Counted from the stretch's first letter, positions 54,227 to 63,396 are shown. The stretch is DNA of 64,000 nt from UBA10649 sp965227045 (GCA_965227045.1 OZ245718.1:496001-560000); one strand, 5' to 3'. The notes: a model not told the origin generated them from the sequence alone. Made by a program: numbers and translations.

Positions 54227-54766
54227 TCAGCCCGGTTCGCGGCCGCGCGGCACGGCGAACTTCGCGACGCGGAATGCCTCGGTCAGGCCGGTTGCGACAT
54301 TCCATGGCTCCCGAGTCTCGAGTACTGCGATAGCGCTCGTCGGGAACTTCTCCGTCGCGGTGATTCGCAAGTCGTCTTCAACGCACAGCGTGTCGACAAG
54401 GGCGGCGAGTCCCGGGTTGTGGCCGACCAGGACGAGCGTCGTCACGGAGTCGGGGCATTCGTCGATGATGGTGACGAGTGCCCTCGTGGATGCCTCGTAG
54501 ATCCGCGCCTCGGTTTTCTCGTCGCGCTCGTCCCACCGCGCGGAGAGCGTGCGAGACGCGAGCTGCCAGGTCGTCTGAGCGCGGTTTGCGGACGACACGA
54601 GGACCAGCGGAGGCTCGCCTTGCGGCCATGCGACGTGGCGATCCAGCCAGTGGCCGATCTCGGGGGCATCTCGTCGACCACGATCATTCAGAGGTCGGTC
54701 GTGGTCGGCGACGCCGAAGGGATAGTCGCTCTTCGCGTGCCTGATGAGGATGAGTTGGCGAGCCAC
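54227..54766 (-). CDS. sixA: SixA-like histidine phosphatase
   Basis: A 179-residue member of the phosphohistidine phosphatase SixA branch of the histidine phosphatase superfamily. The catalytic RHG-like motif is LILIRHAKSDY with the nucleophilic His. PLNDRGRRDAPEIGHWL, SSANRAQTTW and LVLVGHNPGLAALVD supply the other conserved residues. It converges on serB with a 3-base gap and follows fabI with a two-base gap, as in Streptomyces. The substrate in actinobacteria is not established. Confidence 0.88.
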   Translation of the reverse strand: MARQLILIRHAKSDYPFGVADHDRPLNDRGRRDAPEIGHWLDRHVAWPQGEPPLVLVSSANRAQTTWQLASRTLSARWDERDEKTEARIYEASTRALVTIIDECPDSVTTLVLVGHNPGLAALVDTLCVEDDLRITATEKFPTSAIAVLETREPWNVATGLTEAFRVAKFAVPRGREPG

Positions 54767-54768
54767 GA

Positions 54769-55536
54769 CTAGGCGCCCTGCGAGTGGACTCCGCCGTCGA
54801 CGTGCACGATCTCGCCGGTCGTCGCCGGGAACCAGTCCGACAGCAGCGCGACGCAGGCCTTGGCCGCAGGAACCGGGTCATCCAGATCCCAGGTGAGCGG
54901 AGCGCGCTCGTCCCACACGGCCTTGAAGTCATCGAATCCGGGAATGCTCTTGGCGGCCATGGTTCGCAGTGGGCCCGCGGCTACGAGGTTGACGCGAATG
55001 CCGTCCGGGCCGAGGTCGCGTGCGAGGTAGCGCGAGGTGCTCTCGAACGCCGCCTTGGCCACGCCCATCCAGTCGTACTTGGGCCATGCGACTGTTGCAT
55101 CGAAGTCGAGTCCGACGATGGACCCGCCTGAACTCATCAGCGGGCGAGCCGCCATGGCAAGAGCCTTAAGCGAGTACGCGGACACGTGGATCGCGGTCGC
55201 GACATCTGCCCATTCGGTGTGCAGGAAATTGCCGCCGAGGGCCGCCTCGGGCGCGAACCCGACGGAATGCAGAACACCGTCAAGCCCGTCGACATGCGCG
55301 CGCACGCGCTCAGCGAGCGCGGCCAGGTCATCGGTGTTGGTGACGTCGAGCTCGACGATCTGCGTCGGCTCCGGCAGCCGCCCTGACGAGCGCTTCGTGA
55401 GTCCCATCGTGCGACCGAAGGAGGTCAGGATCACGGTCGCGCCCTGCTGCTGCGCGATGCGAGCCACCTCGAAGGCGATCGACTGATCGGTGAGAACACC
55501 AGTGACGAGGATCCTCTTGCCGTCGAGCAGTCCCAT
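54769..55536 (-). CDS. fabI: Enoyl-ACP reductase FabI/InhA
   Basis: The NADH-dependent last step of each fatty-acid elongation cycle. The 255-residue protein starts MGLLDGKRILVTGVLTDQSIAFEVA, the InhA-type nucleotide loop. It has the Y-x6-K catalytic pair in KYDWMGVAKAAFEST and the substrate-loop region NLVAAGPLRTMAAKSI. In FabI of actinobacteria this enzyme is the isoniazid and triclosan target. ATG 55536 is preceded by GGAGG 5 bases away. fabG lies just upstream on the same strand, so they form a FAS II operon. Confidence 0.95.
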   Translation of the reverse strand: MGLLDGKRILVTGVLTDQSIAFEVARIAQQQGATVILTSFGRTMGLTKRSSGRLPEPTQIVELDVTNTDDLAALAERVRAHVDGLDGVLHSVGFAPEAALGGNFLHTEWADVATAIHVSAYSLKALAMAARPLMSSGGSIVGLDFDATVAWPKYDWMGVAKAAFESTSRYLARDLGPDGIRVNLVAAGPLRTMAAKSIPGFDDFKAVWDERAPLTWDLDDPVPAAKACVALLSDWFPATTGEIVHVDGGVHSQGA

Positions 55537-55559
55537 CGTTCCTCCGTGTCGACCGTCGG

Positions 55560-56276
55560 CTAGTGCCCCATGCCCAGACCACCGTCGACCGGAATCACGG
55601 CTCCGGTGATGTATGACGCATTGGCCAGGAAGTCCACGGCCTCGGCGATCTCGACGGGTTGAGCATAGCGACCAAGCGGTACGCCTCCGAGGATCTCCGC
55701 CTTGCGCGCATCGTCGAGCTCTGCCGTCATGTCGGTCTCGACAAAGCCAGGCGCGATGACGTTGACGGTGATGCCACGGGACCCGACTTCGCGCGCGAGC
55801 GAGCGCGCAGCACCGACGAGTCCCGCCTTGGAGGCCGCGTAGTTCACCTGGCCCCCGGAGCCGGCCGCCCACACGACCGACGACACGAAGATGATGCGTC
55901 CCGAGCGCGCCTTGATCATCCCGCGCAGCGCGCGGCGTGCGAGCCGGATGCTGCCGGCGAGGTTGGTCTGCAGCACGATGTCGATGTCGTCGTCGCTCAT
56001 GCGCATGAGCAGGCCGTCGCGTGTGATGCCGGCGTTCGCGACGAGCACGTCGACGCGTCCAAAGCGCTCCTCGACCTCGGTGAACGCGGCCTCGATGGAC
56101 TCCGGTGAGCTCACGTCGATCCGAACCGCATCGAGACCCTCGGGCGCCTCACCGGAGCGAGTTCCGGCAATGACCGTCAGCCCGGATTCGCGCAGGCGCA
56201 GGCAGGTGGCGAGCCCGATGCCGCGATTTCCGCCCGTGACGAGAGCAATACGAAGGGGGGTGGTGGTGTCGGTCAT
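55560..56276 (-). CDS. fabG: 3-oxoacyl-ACP reductase FabG
   Basis: FabG reduces 3-oxoacyl-ACP with NADPH in fatty-acid synthesis. The 238-residue SDR has VTGGNRGIGLATCL, VLVANAGITRDGL, the catalytic Ser in IIFVSSVVWAAG, and the YAASKAG motif with Tyr and Lys. The ending YITGAVIPVDGGLGMGH is also typical. The ATG shares ATGA with the stop of the TMEM175-like gene. With fabI downstream this is the MabA-InhA pair of actinobacteria. Confidence 0.95.
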   Translation of the reverse strand: MTDTTTPLRIALVTGGNRGIGLATCLRLRESGLTVIAGTRSGEAPEGLDAVRIDVSSPESIEAAFTEVEERFGRVDVLVANAGITRDGLLMRMSDDDIDIVLQTNLAGSIRLARRALRGMIKARSGRIIFVSSVVWAAGSGGQVNYAASKAGLVGAARSLAREVGSRGITVNVIAPGFVETDMTAELDDARKAEILGGVPLGRYAQPVEIAEAVDFLANASYITGAVIPVDGGLGMGH

Positions 56277-56950
56277 GCTGCCTCCAATGGTTCGGGATCG
56301 CCGGGTGTGCCGCCAATCCGGCGTGCCGGCCTGAGCCAGATGCTGAGCGGAATGATCCCCAACGGCATGTAGGCACCTACCGCGGGCGACACCATCCACA
56401 CCAGGCCGGTGAGGAGGAAGTACGCGCCGAGGACAGGCCCGCGCCAGGCGAGTATCCGCGTCTCCCTGGGCGTGTAGCGGGGTGCGTCATCGGCGAGCAA
56501 TTCAGGGTGCTTACGGAGGTGAATGCCCATCGCCGACGTGAGGAAGCTGATCAGGGCGAGCGCGACCCAATACGCCAGGCCGACACTTGGGTGGTCCCAT
56601 GCATCGCCGCCGTACATCGAACTGAACCACGGGAGTAGCACGATCACGACCAGCCACGACGCGTTGAACCAGAAGAGCGGACCGTCGTAGTTGGTGATCG
56701 AGTTGAGGATCCGGTTGTGAACGAGCCACATCAACGTCACGACATAGAACGTGAACAAGAAGGCGCCGACTTCGCCGCCGTGCGCACTGAAGACATCCCA
56801 GAATGTCTGGTCGCCCTGCGGCCCGGGGATGTCGACCAGCGGCAAGGCGAGCAGCGTCACCGCCACGGCCACAACCGCGTCGCTGAAGTTGATCAGTCGG
56901 TCGACGGACCGCCCTACATGCGTGGGCGTCGAGCGCTCGGCATCTGGCAC
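56273..56950 (-). CDS. TMEM175-family potassium channel-like protein
   Basis: A 225-residue membrane protein with six helices. Helix 1 carries the signature DRLINFSDAVVAVAVTLLAL (R-x4-FSD), which in TMEM175 channels forms the potassium filter region. GAFLFTFYVVTLMWLVHNRIL and the later helices fit the single-repeat bacterial form that assembles as tetramers. GTG 56950 follows GAGGACG across the stop of the dodecin gene. Potassium conduction is inferred from the family. Its stop is coupled to fabG. Confidence 0.88.
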   Translation of the reverse strand: MPDAERSTPTHVGRSVDRLINFSDAVVAVAVTLLALPLVDIPGPQGDQTFWDVFSAHGGEVGAFLFTFYVVTLMWLVHNRILNSITNYDGPLFWFNASWLVVIVLLPWFSSMYGGDAWDHPSVGLAYWVALALISFLTSAMGIHLRKHPELLADDAPRYTPRETRILAWRGPVLGAYFLLTGLVWMVSPAVGAYMPLGIIPLSIWLRPARRIGGTPGDPEPLEAA

Positions 56951-56952
56951 CG

Positions 56953-57165
56953 TCAGGCGTCCTCGAGGCGTGAGCCGACCTTCATCGTGACCTGGAAGTG
57001 TTCGACTCCTCCGTCCAGGATGTAGCCGCGGACCTGGGTGACCTCGAACCAGTCGAGGTGCTCGATCGTCTTGGCGGCGCGAGTGACCCCGTTGCGAATC
57101 GCCTCGTCGATACCCACTTTCGACGTCCCGACGATCTCGTTCAGGGCGTACGTGCGGTCGGACAC
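56953..57165 (-). CDS. Dodecin
   Basis: A 70-residue dodecin, a dodecameric flavin- or CoA-binding storage protein. The sequence YALNEIVGTSKVGIDEAIRNGVTRAAKTIEHLDWFEVTQVRGYILDG contains the Trp in LDWFEV that stacks on flavin. GTG 57165 is chosen because GAGGAGG lies 5 bases upstream. The TMEM175-like gene begins 2 bases after its stop, in an operon with fabG and fabI. Confidence 0.92.
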   Translation of the reverse strand: MSDRTYALNEIVGTSKVGIDEAIRNGVTRAAKTIEHLDWFEVTQVRGYILDGGVEHFQVTMKVGSRLEDA

Positions 57166-57220
57166 TGGTCCTCCTCTTGCCCCCGGTCGATCCGGGAGGG
57201 CGCAAGGCCCCATCTTGGCT

Positions 57221-57232
57221 TACCGTGTGACC
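57221..57232 (+). promoter_or_regulatory. Leaderless promoter of DUF3099 gene
   Basis: TACCGT ends exactly 6 bases before ATG 57233 and fixes the start well downstream of other possible codons in that frame. Confidence 0.6.
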
Positions 57233-57562
57233 ATGGCAAAGGCAGAGCCCTCGGAGATCTACACGATCACGGAGGCCAACCGTGCGCTGAGTCAGGAGCA
57301 GACCGGCCGCACCCGCCGCTACCTGATCTCCATGGGCATCCGCACGGCCTGCGTGCTCGCCGCCATCGTCGTGCCGGGCTGGCCACGCTGGTTCCTGATC
57401 GCGGGAGCTGTTGTTCTCCCCTACGTTGCGGTTGTCATCGCGAATGCCGGCCGCGAGAACGACGAGCCGGGTGACATGGGTGTTGCACCGGTCTCACGAC
57501 CAGCCCTTCCCTCCCCCGGGCCAGCGATCAGCAGCCCGCCCCAGGGGTATTCCGCACCGTAG
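57233..57562 (+). CDS. DUF3099-family membrane protein
   Basis: A 109-residue actinobacterial protein of unknown function with two membrane helices (MGIRTACVLAAIVVPGWPRWFLIAG and VLPYVAVVIANAG). The N-terminal EIYTITEANRALSQEQTGRTRRYL region is the family hallmark. The C-terminus is Pro-rich. SURF1 follows 9 bases later, and the two occur together in other actinobacteria as I recall, which hints at a link with cytochrome oxidase assembly. Confidence 0.9.
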   Translation: MAKAEPSEIYTITEANRALSQEQTGRTRRYLISMGIRTACVLAAIVVPGWPRWFLIAGAVVLPYVAVVIANAGRENDEPGDMGVAPVSRPALPSPGPAISSPPQGYSAP

Positions 57563-57571
57563 AGTGGCGTC
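57560..57571 (+). promoter_or_regulatory. Leaderless promoter of SURF1 gene
   Basis: TAGAGT, whose TAG is the stop of the DUF3099 gene, ends 6 bases before GTG 57572. The next codon is ATG, a second possible start. Confidence 0.55.
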
Positions 57572-58333
57572 GTGATGTTCTCGCTCCTGCGCACGCGACG
57601 CTGGCTCGGGTTCACCATCGTTGTCGTGGTCTCGATAACGGCATTCGGCCTCCTCAGCCTGTGGCAGTGGCACCGCGCTGAGGACAAGCGTGAGCAGCGC
57701 ATCGAGTTGCAGAACGCCCTGGCTGCCACACCGCTGCCCCTCGACGACGTGTCGATCACCGATGGGGCCATCGAGGACCTTGACCAGTGGCGGCACGTGA
57801 CGGTGTCGGGAACATACCTGCCGGGTTCCCAGGTTCTGGTGCGCAAAAGGCCTCTCGATGCGCACAACGGCTTCTGGGCCATGGCAGCGCTGCGCGAGGC
57901 CGACGGCACAGTGGTCTGGGTCAATCGGGGCTGGCTTCCCACCGCTGGCGATGCGCTGTCCACTCCGGCCGTCGGTGAGCCGCCGAGCGGCACGGTCGAC
58001 GTCACCGGCTATCTCCGACCGTTCGAGGATGCCGACCCCGACGCGAACACCGGACTGCCGGCCGGACAGATCGCTGCGGTCGCGCCCGCCCTGCTGCCGA
58101 CCGTGTCCGATCCCTTCAGCGGCTACATCCAGCTTCAGGTATCGGTGCCGGCGGAGGAGGAGCTCACCGCGTTGCCGCTTCCGGATGTTGACGAGAGCCG
58201 CAACATCTCCTACGCGGTCCAGTGGCTGATCTTCGCCTTCGTCGCAGTCGGCGGCTGGTTCTTCTTCCTGCGTCGCGAGGCGATCGAGGACAGGCAGCGC
58301 TCGGCAGTTGAAGCACAGAAGGCTGGTGCCTAA
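57572..58333 (+). CDS. SURF1-family cytochrome oxidase assembly protein
   Basis: A 253-residue membrane protein with the SURF1 layout. The N-terminal helix is WLGFTIVVVVSITAFGLLSLWQWHRAEDKREQR, a soluble region has VTVSGTYLPGSQVLVRKRPLDAHNGFWAMAAL and VWVNRGWLP, and a C-terminal helix reads YAVQWLIFAFVAVGGWFFFLRREA. SURF1 helps insert heme a into cytochrome c oxidase, so an aa3-type oxidase is expected elsewhere in the genome. Confidence 0.93.
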   Translation: MMFSLLRTRRWLGFTIVVVVSITAFGLLSLWQWHRAEDKREQRIELQNALAATPLPLDDVSITDGAIEDLDQWRHVTVSGTYLPGSQVLVRKRPLDAHNGFWAMAALREADGTVVWVNRGWLPTAGDALSTPAVGEPPSGTVDVTGYLRPFEDADPDANTGLPAGQIAAVAPALLPTVSDPFSGYIQLQVSVPAEEELTALPLPDVDESRNISYAVQWLIFAFVAVGGWFFFLRREAIEDRQRSAVEAQKAGA

Positions 58334-58336
58334 GGC

Positions 58337-59107
58337 ATGGACCTCGACCTGACCGAACGCGTCTACCTGCTCACAGGCGCGAGCAAGGGACTAGGACTGG
58401 CAACCGCACGCGTCCTCGTCGACGAGGGCGCTCGGGTCGTCCTCGTCGCCCGACCCTCCGACGCGCTCGACGCCGCCGTCGCAGAACTGGGAGCCAGCGC
58501 CCTGGCCTTTCCGGGAGATCTTGCAGACGCTGGCGTCTCGGCTGCCGCGGTCGAGTTCGCGGTACAGCGGTTCGGTCGCCTCGACGGCGGGCTGCTCAGC
58601 GTCGGCGGTCCGCCAGCGGGATCGGTGCTGTCGACGACCGATGAGCAGTGGCGCGGTGCCTTCGAGTCGGTATTCCTCGGGTCGATCCGAGCTGCACGCG
58701 ACGTGTGCGCCGGCATCACCGCGACGGACCGCACGGCCTTCGGCTCGCTCGCCTGGGTGCTGTCCACGTCGGCAGTCGAGGTGTTCACGGGGCTGTCCAT
58801 CAGCAATGGCTACCGTCCAGGACTGGCCATGCTCGTCAAGGACCTGGGCGATGAGGTTGGCCCCTCAGGCATCCGCGTGAACGGCCTGCTGCCTGGTCGG
58901 ATCGCGACGGACCGGATCGCCGCGCTCGACGCGGCATCGGGTGATGCAGATGCCGCACGCGCAGCGTCGAGCGCGAGAATCCCACTGCGCCGGTATGGAG
59001 ATCCTGTCGAGTTCGGACGTGTTGCTGCGTTTGTCCTGAGCCCCGCCGCGTCCTACGTGACCGGCACGCTGATCCGAGTGGACGGCGGCATCACGCGTCA
59101 GCCGTGA
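58337..59107 (+). CDS. SDR-family oxidoreductase with altered active site
   Basis: A 256-residue SDR with the nucleotide loop YLLTGASKGLGLATA and the ending YVTGTLIRVDGGITRQP. Aligning it with FabG from this window, the YAASKAGL block corresponds to SNGYRPGL, so the catalytic Tyr and Lys are replaced by Ser and Arg. A Ser remains in AWVLSTSAVEVF, and a Tyr and a Lys exist at non-standard positions in GYRPGLAMLVK. It may use another mechanism or have lost reductase activity. Its start is 3 bases after SURF1. It overlaps the convergent exporter gene by 17 bases. Confidence 0.85.
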   Translation: MDLDLTERVYLLTGASKGLGLATARVLVDEGARVVLVARPSDALDAAVAELGASALAFPGDLADAGVSAAAVEFAVQRFGRLDGGLLSVGGPPAGSVLSTTDEQWRGAFESVFLGSIRAARDVCAGITATDRTAFGSLAWVLSTSAVEVFTGLSISNGYRPGLAMLVKDLGDEVGPSGIRVNGLLPGRIATDRIAALDAASGDADAARAASSARIPLRRYGDPVEFGRVAAFVLSPAASYVTGTLIRVDGGITRQP

Positions 59108-60974
59108 CTGGCCCGTCGTCGGCGAACTGCGTGTTGTACAGGTCGAAGTAGGCACCGCCGCGCGAGAGCAGTTCGTCGTGCGTTCCGCGTTCGACCACCT
59201 GGCCGTGATCGATGACGAGGATCTGGTCGGCTCGCCTGATCGTGCTCAGCCGGTGGGCGATGACCACCGATGTGCGCCCCTCCAGGGCATGGTCAAGAGC
59301 TCGAGACACCGCCGCCTCGCTCTCGCTGTCCAGGTGTGCGGTGGCCTCGTCGAGGACGACCACGCGAGGTCCCTTGAGCAGCAGGCGGGCGAGGGCGATG
59401 CGCTGCTTCTCGCCGCCGGACAGGCGGTGACCGCGGTCGCCGACGACGGTGTCGAGGCCGTCGGGAAGTGCGGCGATGAGCGGACCGATCTGGGCCGAGT
59501 CGCAGGCTTCGAGCAGCTCCTGCTCAGTGGCGCCGGGGCGGGCGTACTCGAGGTTGGCGCGGATGGTGTCGTGGAACAGGTGCGAGTCCTGCGTGACGAC
59601 GCCAACCGCCTCACGTAACGACGCGTCGGTGACCTTGCGCACATCGACACCGCCGATGCTGATCGCGCCGCCGGTGACGTCGTACAGGCGAGTCAACAGT
59701 GCCGTCGTTGTGGTCTTGCCGGCTCCGGACGGTCCGACCAGCGCGGTCATCGAGCCGGGGGCAGCAGTGAAGCTGATGCCGCTCAGCACGTCCTGCCCGA
59801 CGGCAGTGGTGTCCTCACGGGCGATCGACTCCAGCGACGCGAGCGACACCTCGGCAGGAGTCGGGTAGTGGAAGACGACGTTGGCGAACTCGACGCCGAG
59901 CGCTCCATCCGGAAGCGGCTGAGCGTCCTCGGCCTGCGTGACCATCGGCTTCAGGTCGAGCACCTCGAACACGCGCTCGAAGCTGACTAGCGCGGTCATG
60001 ACGTCGACGCGCACGTTAGACAGTGCGGTGAGCGGGCCATAGAGCTGCGCGAGAAGACCGACGAGGGCCAGCAGCGTTCCGATAGTGATGATCTCGCTGA
60101 TCACGAGGTTTCCGCCGAGTCCGTAGACGATGGCGGTGGCGAGGGACGCGACCAGGACGAGGCCCGTGAAGAACCAGCGGTTGGCCATCGCCAAGCGCAC
60201 GCCGATATCGCGCGTGCGCGCCGCTCGCGCGGAAAAGGACGCCGCCTCGTCGTCGGGGCGGCCGAACAGCTTCACCAGCAACGCGCCTGCGACATTGAAG
60301 CGCTCGGTCATCTGCGTGCTCATGTCCGCGTTGATGCCCATCTGCTCGCGCGTCATGCCCTGCAGCTTCCGGCCCATCCAACGAGCGGGAAGCAGGAACA
60401 GCGGGACGAGGATCAACGACACCAGCGTGATCTGCCACGACAGGATGAACATCGCCGTCAGGACGATGACGACGGAGATCAGGTTGCCGAGCACTCCGCC
60501 GAGCGTCGACGTGAAGGCCTGCTGCGCGCCGATGACGTCGTTGTTCAGGCGCGAGATCAGCGCGCCGGTCTGGGCGCGGGTGAAGAAGGCGATCGACTGG
60601 CGCTGCACGTGGTCATAGACCTCGGTGCGAAGGTCGAAGATCAGTCCCTCGCCGATCCGCGAGGAGTACCAGCGCACGATGAGCCCAAGTCCCGCGTCGA
60701 GAATGGCGAGCAGCGCGATCAGCAGTGCCATGACGGTGACGACCTGGCGATTGCCGGCGTTGATACCGTCGTCGACGAGCCTGGGGATCATGAGCGGCTG
60801 AGCGACGCTGAGCAGCGAGGCGAGCACCATGAGAATCAGGAAGACGATGATGAGCGACCGGTACTTCAACGCGTAGCCGAGGATGCGACGCACGAGTGCG
60901 CGGTTGACCTTCTTGTCCTTCACCGATCGGTCACGCGTGAGGGAGCGGTACATCTCCCATCCGTTCATGGACAT
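59091..60974 (-). CDS. ABC exporter, fused membrane and ATPase domains
   Basis: A 627-residue type IV ABC exporter half-transporter. Six helices occupy about residues 40-345 (LIIVFLILMVLASLLSVAQPLM is the first). The ATPase has Walker A ALVGPSGAGKTTTT, Q-loop VTQDSHLFHDTIRANL, signature LSGGEKQR, Walker B VVVLDEATAHLD and H-loop VIAHRLSTIRRAD. It is of the MsbA/LmrA-like drug or lipid exporter group; the partner may be itself or a separate gene. The enoyl-CoA hydratase gene ends one base before its start. The substrate is unknown. Confidence 0.93.
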   Translation of the reverse strand: MSMNGWEMYRSLTRDRSVKDKKVNRALVRRILGYALKYRSLIIVFLILMVLASLLSVAQPLMIPRLVDDGINAGNRQVVTVMALLIALLAILDAGLGLIVRWYSSRIGEGLIFDLRTEVYDHVQRQSIAFFTRAQTGALISRLNNDVIGAQQAFTSTLGGVLGNLISVVIVLTAMFILSWQITLVSLILVPLFLLPARWMGRKLQGMTREQMGINADMSTQMTERFNVAGALLVKLFGRPDDEAASFSARAARTRDIGVRLAMANRWFFTGLVLVASLATAIVYGLGGNLVISEIITIGTLLALVGLLAQLYGPLTALSNVRVDVMTALVSFERVFEVLDLKPMVTQAEDAQPLPDGALGVEFANVVFHYPTPAEVSLASLESIAREDTTAVGQDVLSGISFTAAPGSMTALVGPSGAGKTTTTALLTRLYDVTGGAISIGGVDVRKVTDASLREAVGVVTQDSHLFHDTIRANLEYARPGATEQELLEACDSAQIGPLIAALPDGLDTVVGDRGHRLSGGEKQRIALARLLLKGPRVVVLDEATAHLDSESEAAVSRALDHALEGRTSVVIAHRLSTIRRADQILVIDHGQVVERGTHDELLSRGGAYFDLYNTQFADDGPVTADA

Positions 60975-60975
60975 G

Positions 60976-61755
60976 TCAGCCGCCTAGCAGGGAGCGCAAC
61001 TCGATGAGGCGCTCCATCTGGGCGCGCCGCTCGCGGGCGGGCTGGTCTGCGTCGGACGCGGCTCCGTTGAGCAGCGTCTTCAGGCCGCTCACGGCCCCGG
61101 GCAGCGCCGCGATGATCGGGGCGAGGAAGTCGGTCACGTAGGTGTCCCACTGATCGACGGGAACCTGGTCGATCGCGATGCCCAGACGCACTGCCTCCTC
61201 CGCGCCGACGAAGCGGCCGCGTGCGCAGATCTCAAACGCGCGCGAGTAGCCGACCCGGTCGGCGAGCGGCTGGGTGCCGCCGAGATCGGGCACGAGGCCG
61301 AGGGAGGTCTCGCGCATGGCGAGCTGCGCGTCGTCGGCGACGATCATGACGTCGCATGCGAGTGCCAGCTGGAATCCCGCGCCGATCGCGTGTCCGTGGA
61401 CCAGCGCGACGGTGACCTGCGGGACCGAGCGCCACCAGACGAACGCCGCCTGAGCCTGGCGAATGAAGTCCTCGAGCTCCTCGTCCGGGCGACCGGACAG
61501 GGTCAGAAGCGACTCCTCGCCGGGCACGCCCTCGGGCGTGAGCATGCGGCGATCGAGGCCCGCCGAGAAGGACTTGCCCTCCGCAGACAGCACGACCGCA
61601 CGCACGGAGTCGTCGAGCAGCTCGGGAATGGCCGCCAGCCGGCGCCAGGTGGCGGGAGTCTGGGCATTGCGGGCGTCGGGATTAGTGAGGGTGACGCGCA
61701 CGACGTCGCCCTCGCGTACCACCCGAACGTGGTCGTGGTCGCCGAACTCGGCCAT
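60976..61755 (-). CDS. Enoyl-CoA hydratase/isomerase family protein
   Basis: A 259-residue crotonase-fold enzyme that adds water to 2-enoyl-CoA or isomerises it. The family motif is VALVHGHAIGAGFQLALACDVMIVADDAQLAMRETSLGLVPDLGGTQ. The Glu in METSLG-like RETSLG is the usual second catalytic acid, while the first position (AGFQLAL) lacks a clear Glu, so hydratase activity is uncertain. GGGAG lies upstream of ATG 61755. It is followed directly by the ABC exporter. Confidence 0.87.
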   Translation of the reverse strand: MAEFGDHDHVRVVREGDVVRVTLTNPDARNAQTPATWRRLAAIPELLDDSVRAVVLSAEGKSFSAGLDRRMLTPEGVPGEESLLTLSGRPDEELEDFIRQAQAAFVWWRSVPQVTVALVHGHAIGAGFQLALACDVMIVADDAQLAMRETSLGLVPDLGGTQPLADRVGYSRAFEICARGRFVGAEEAVRLGIAIDQVPVDQWDTYVTDFLAPIIAALPGAVSGLKTLLNGAASDADQPARERRAQMERLIELRSLLGG

Positions 61756-61797
61756 CCGTACTCCCTTGTCAGGCGCTCAAACTAGACCGAACCTCTG

Positions 61798-63396
61798 TCA
61801 GGCCAGTTCAACCAGATCGGAGTAGCTCTCATTCCACAGGTCCTCATCCCCATCGGGGAGGATCAGGACGCGCTCTGGGTTCAGGGCCGCCACGGCGCCC
61901 GGATCATGGCTGACCAGCACGACGGCACCTTCGTAGCGTGAGAGCGCTCCGAGGATCTCCTCACGGCTGGCCGGGTCGAGGTTGTTCGTGGGCTCATCCA
62001 GCAGCAGGACGTTGGCTCCCGAGACGACGAGGCAGGCCAGGGCCAGACGGGTCTTCTCCCCTCCGGAGAGCACGCCGGTGAGCTTGCTCGCGGCGTCGCC
62101 CTCGAACAGGAAGGAGCCGAGCACCGTGCGGCGCTTGGTGTCGTCGAGGTGAGGGGCGGCGTGCGCCATGGTCTCCATGACCGTCGCCTTCGGGTCCAGC
62201 GTCTCGTGCTCCTGCGCGTAGTAGCCGATCACGGCGCCGAACCCAGGCTCGACCTCGCCAGTGTCGGACTGGTCCACGCCCGCGAGGATGCGCAGCAGCG
62301 TCGTCTTTCCCGCGCCGTTGAGGCCGATGATGACGACCCGACTCCCCCGGTCGATCGCAAGGTCCACGTCGGTGAAGACCTCGAGCGAGCCGTAGGACCG
62401 GGACAGGCCGGTTGCCATCAGTGGAACCTTGCCGCACGGCTTGGGCTCGGGGAATCGCAGAGCTGCGACTTTGTCTGAACGCCGCACCTCGTCGAGGCCT
62501 GCCATGACCTTGTCCGCGCGCTTGAACATCGACTGCGCGGCCTTGGCCTTGGAGGCCTTCGCGCGCATGCGCTCAGCCTGGTTGCGCAGTGTCTCGGCCT
62601 GCACTTCGGCGTTGCGTCGCTCGCGCTTGCGGCGCCGCTCATCGGTCTCTCGGGCGGTCAGGTACGCCGTCCAGCCCATGGAGTAGACGTCGATCTCGCG
62701 GCGGTTGGCGTCAAGATGCCACACCTTGTTGACCGTGTCCTGCAGCAATTCGGTGTCGTGGCTGATGACGATGAACCCGCCCTCGTATGAGGCCAGGAAC
62801 TTGCGCAGCCAGCGGATCGAGTCAGCGTCAAGGTGGTTGGTGGGCTCATCGAGGAGAAGAACCTCGGAGCCGCCGAAGAGGATGCGCGCGAGCTCGACTC
62901 GACGACGCTGACCGCCCGACAGAGTGCCGAGCGGCTGGTCGAGGATCCGTTCGGGAAGCCCGACGCTCGCGGCGATGGCGTCGGCCTGGGACTCCACGGC
63001 GTACCCGCCGAGGGCCTCGAACTCGGCCTCCGCGCGGGTGTAGCGACCGATCAGCCGATCACGCTCCGCCGCGTCCGTCGTACCCATGCCGAGGCTTGCC
63101 TCCTGCATGCGGCGAACGACGTCGTTCAGGCCGCGGGCGGCCAGGATCCGGTCCTTGGAGATCTCATTCGGGTCGCCAGACCTGGGATCCTGCGGGAGGT
63201 AGCCGACTGTGCCCGTGACGTTGACGGATCCGGAGGCCGGCTCGGTCTCCTGGGCGAGGATCCGCGTCAGCGTCGTCTTGCCCGCTCCGTTGCGGCCGAC
63301 CAGGCCGATGCGATCGCCGCGACCGATGCGAAGGGTGGCGTTCTCGATGAGCAGCGAGGAGCCGGCCCGAACCTCGAGGCCGGTGGTGGAAATCAT
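61798..63396 (-). CDS. ABC-F family ATPase (EttA/Uup-like)
   Basis: A 532-residue soluble protein with two ABC domains and no membrane part. ABC-F proteins bind the ribosome and influence translation or protect from antibiotics. First Walker A is LVGRNGAGKTTLTR and second IIGLNGAGKTTLLR; signatures are LSGGQRRRVELAR and LSGGEKTRLALA. The linker between them carries ERRRKRERRNAEVQAETLRNQAERMRAKASKAKAAQSMFKR, the P-site tRNA interaction motif. It is most like the general actinobacterial type, close to SUF genes. A complex palindrome lies upstream. Confidence 0.93.
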   Translation of the reverse strand: MISTTGLEVRAGSSLLIENATLRIGRGDRIGLVGRNGAGKTTLTRILAQETEPASGSVNVTGTVGYLPQDPRSGDPNEISKDRILAARGLNDVVRRMQEASLGMGTTDAAERDRLIGRYTRAEAEFEALGGYAVESQADAIAASVGLPERILDQPLGTLSGGQRRRVELARILFGGSEVLLLDEPTNHLDADSIRWLRKFLASYEGGFIVISHDTELLQDTVNKVWHLDANRREIDVYSMGWTAYLTARETDERRRKRERRNAEVQAETLRNQAERMRAKASKAKAAQSMFKRADKVMAGLDEVRRSDKVAALRFPEPKPCGKVPLMATGLSRSYGSLEVFTDVDLAIDRGSRVVIIGLNGAGKTTLLRILAGVDQSDTGEVEPGFGAVIGYYAQEHETLDPKATVMETMAHAAPHLDDTKRRTVLGSFLFEGDAASKLTGVLSGGEKTRLALACLVVSGANVLLLDEPTNNLDPASREEILGALSRYEGAVVLVSHDPGAVAALNPERVLILPDGDEDLWNESYSDLVELA

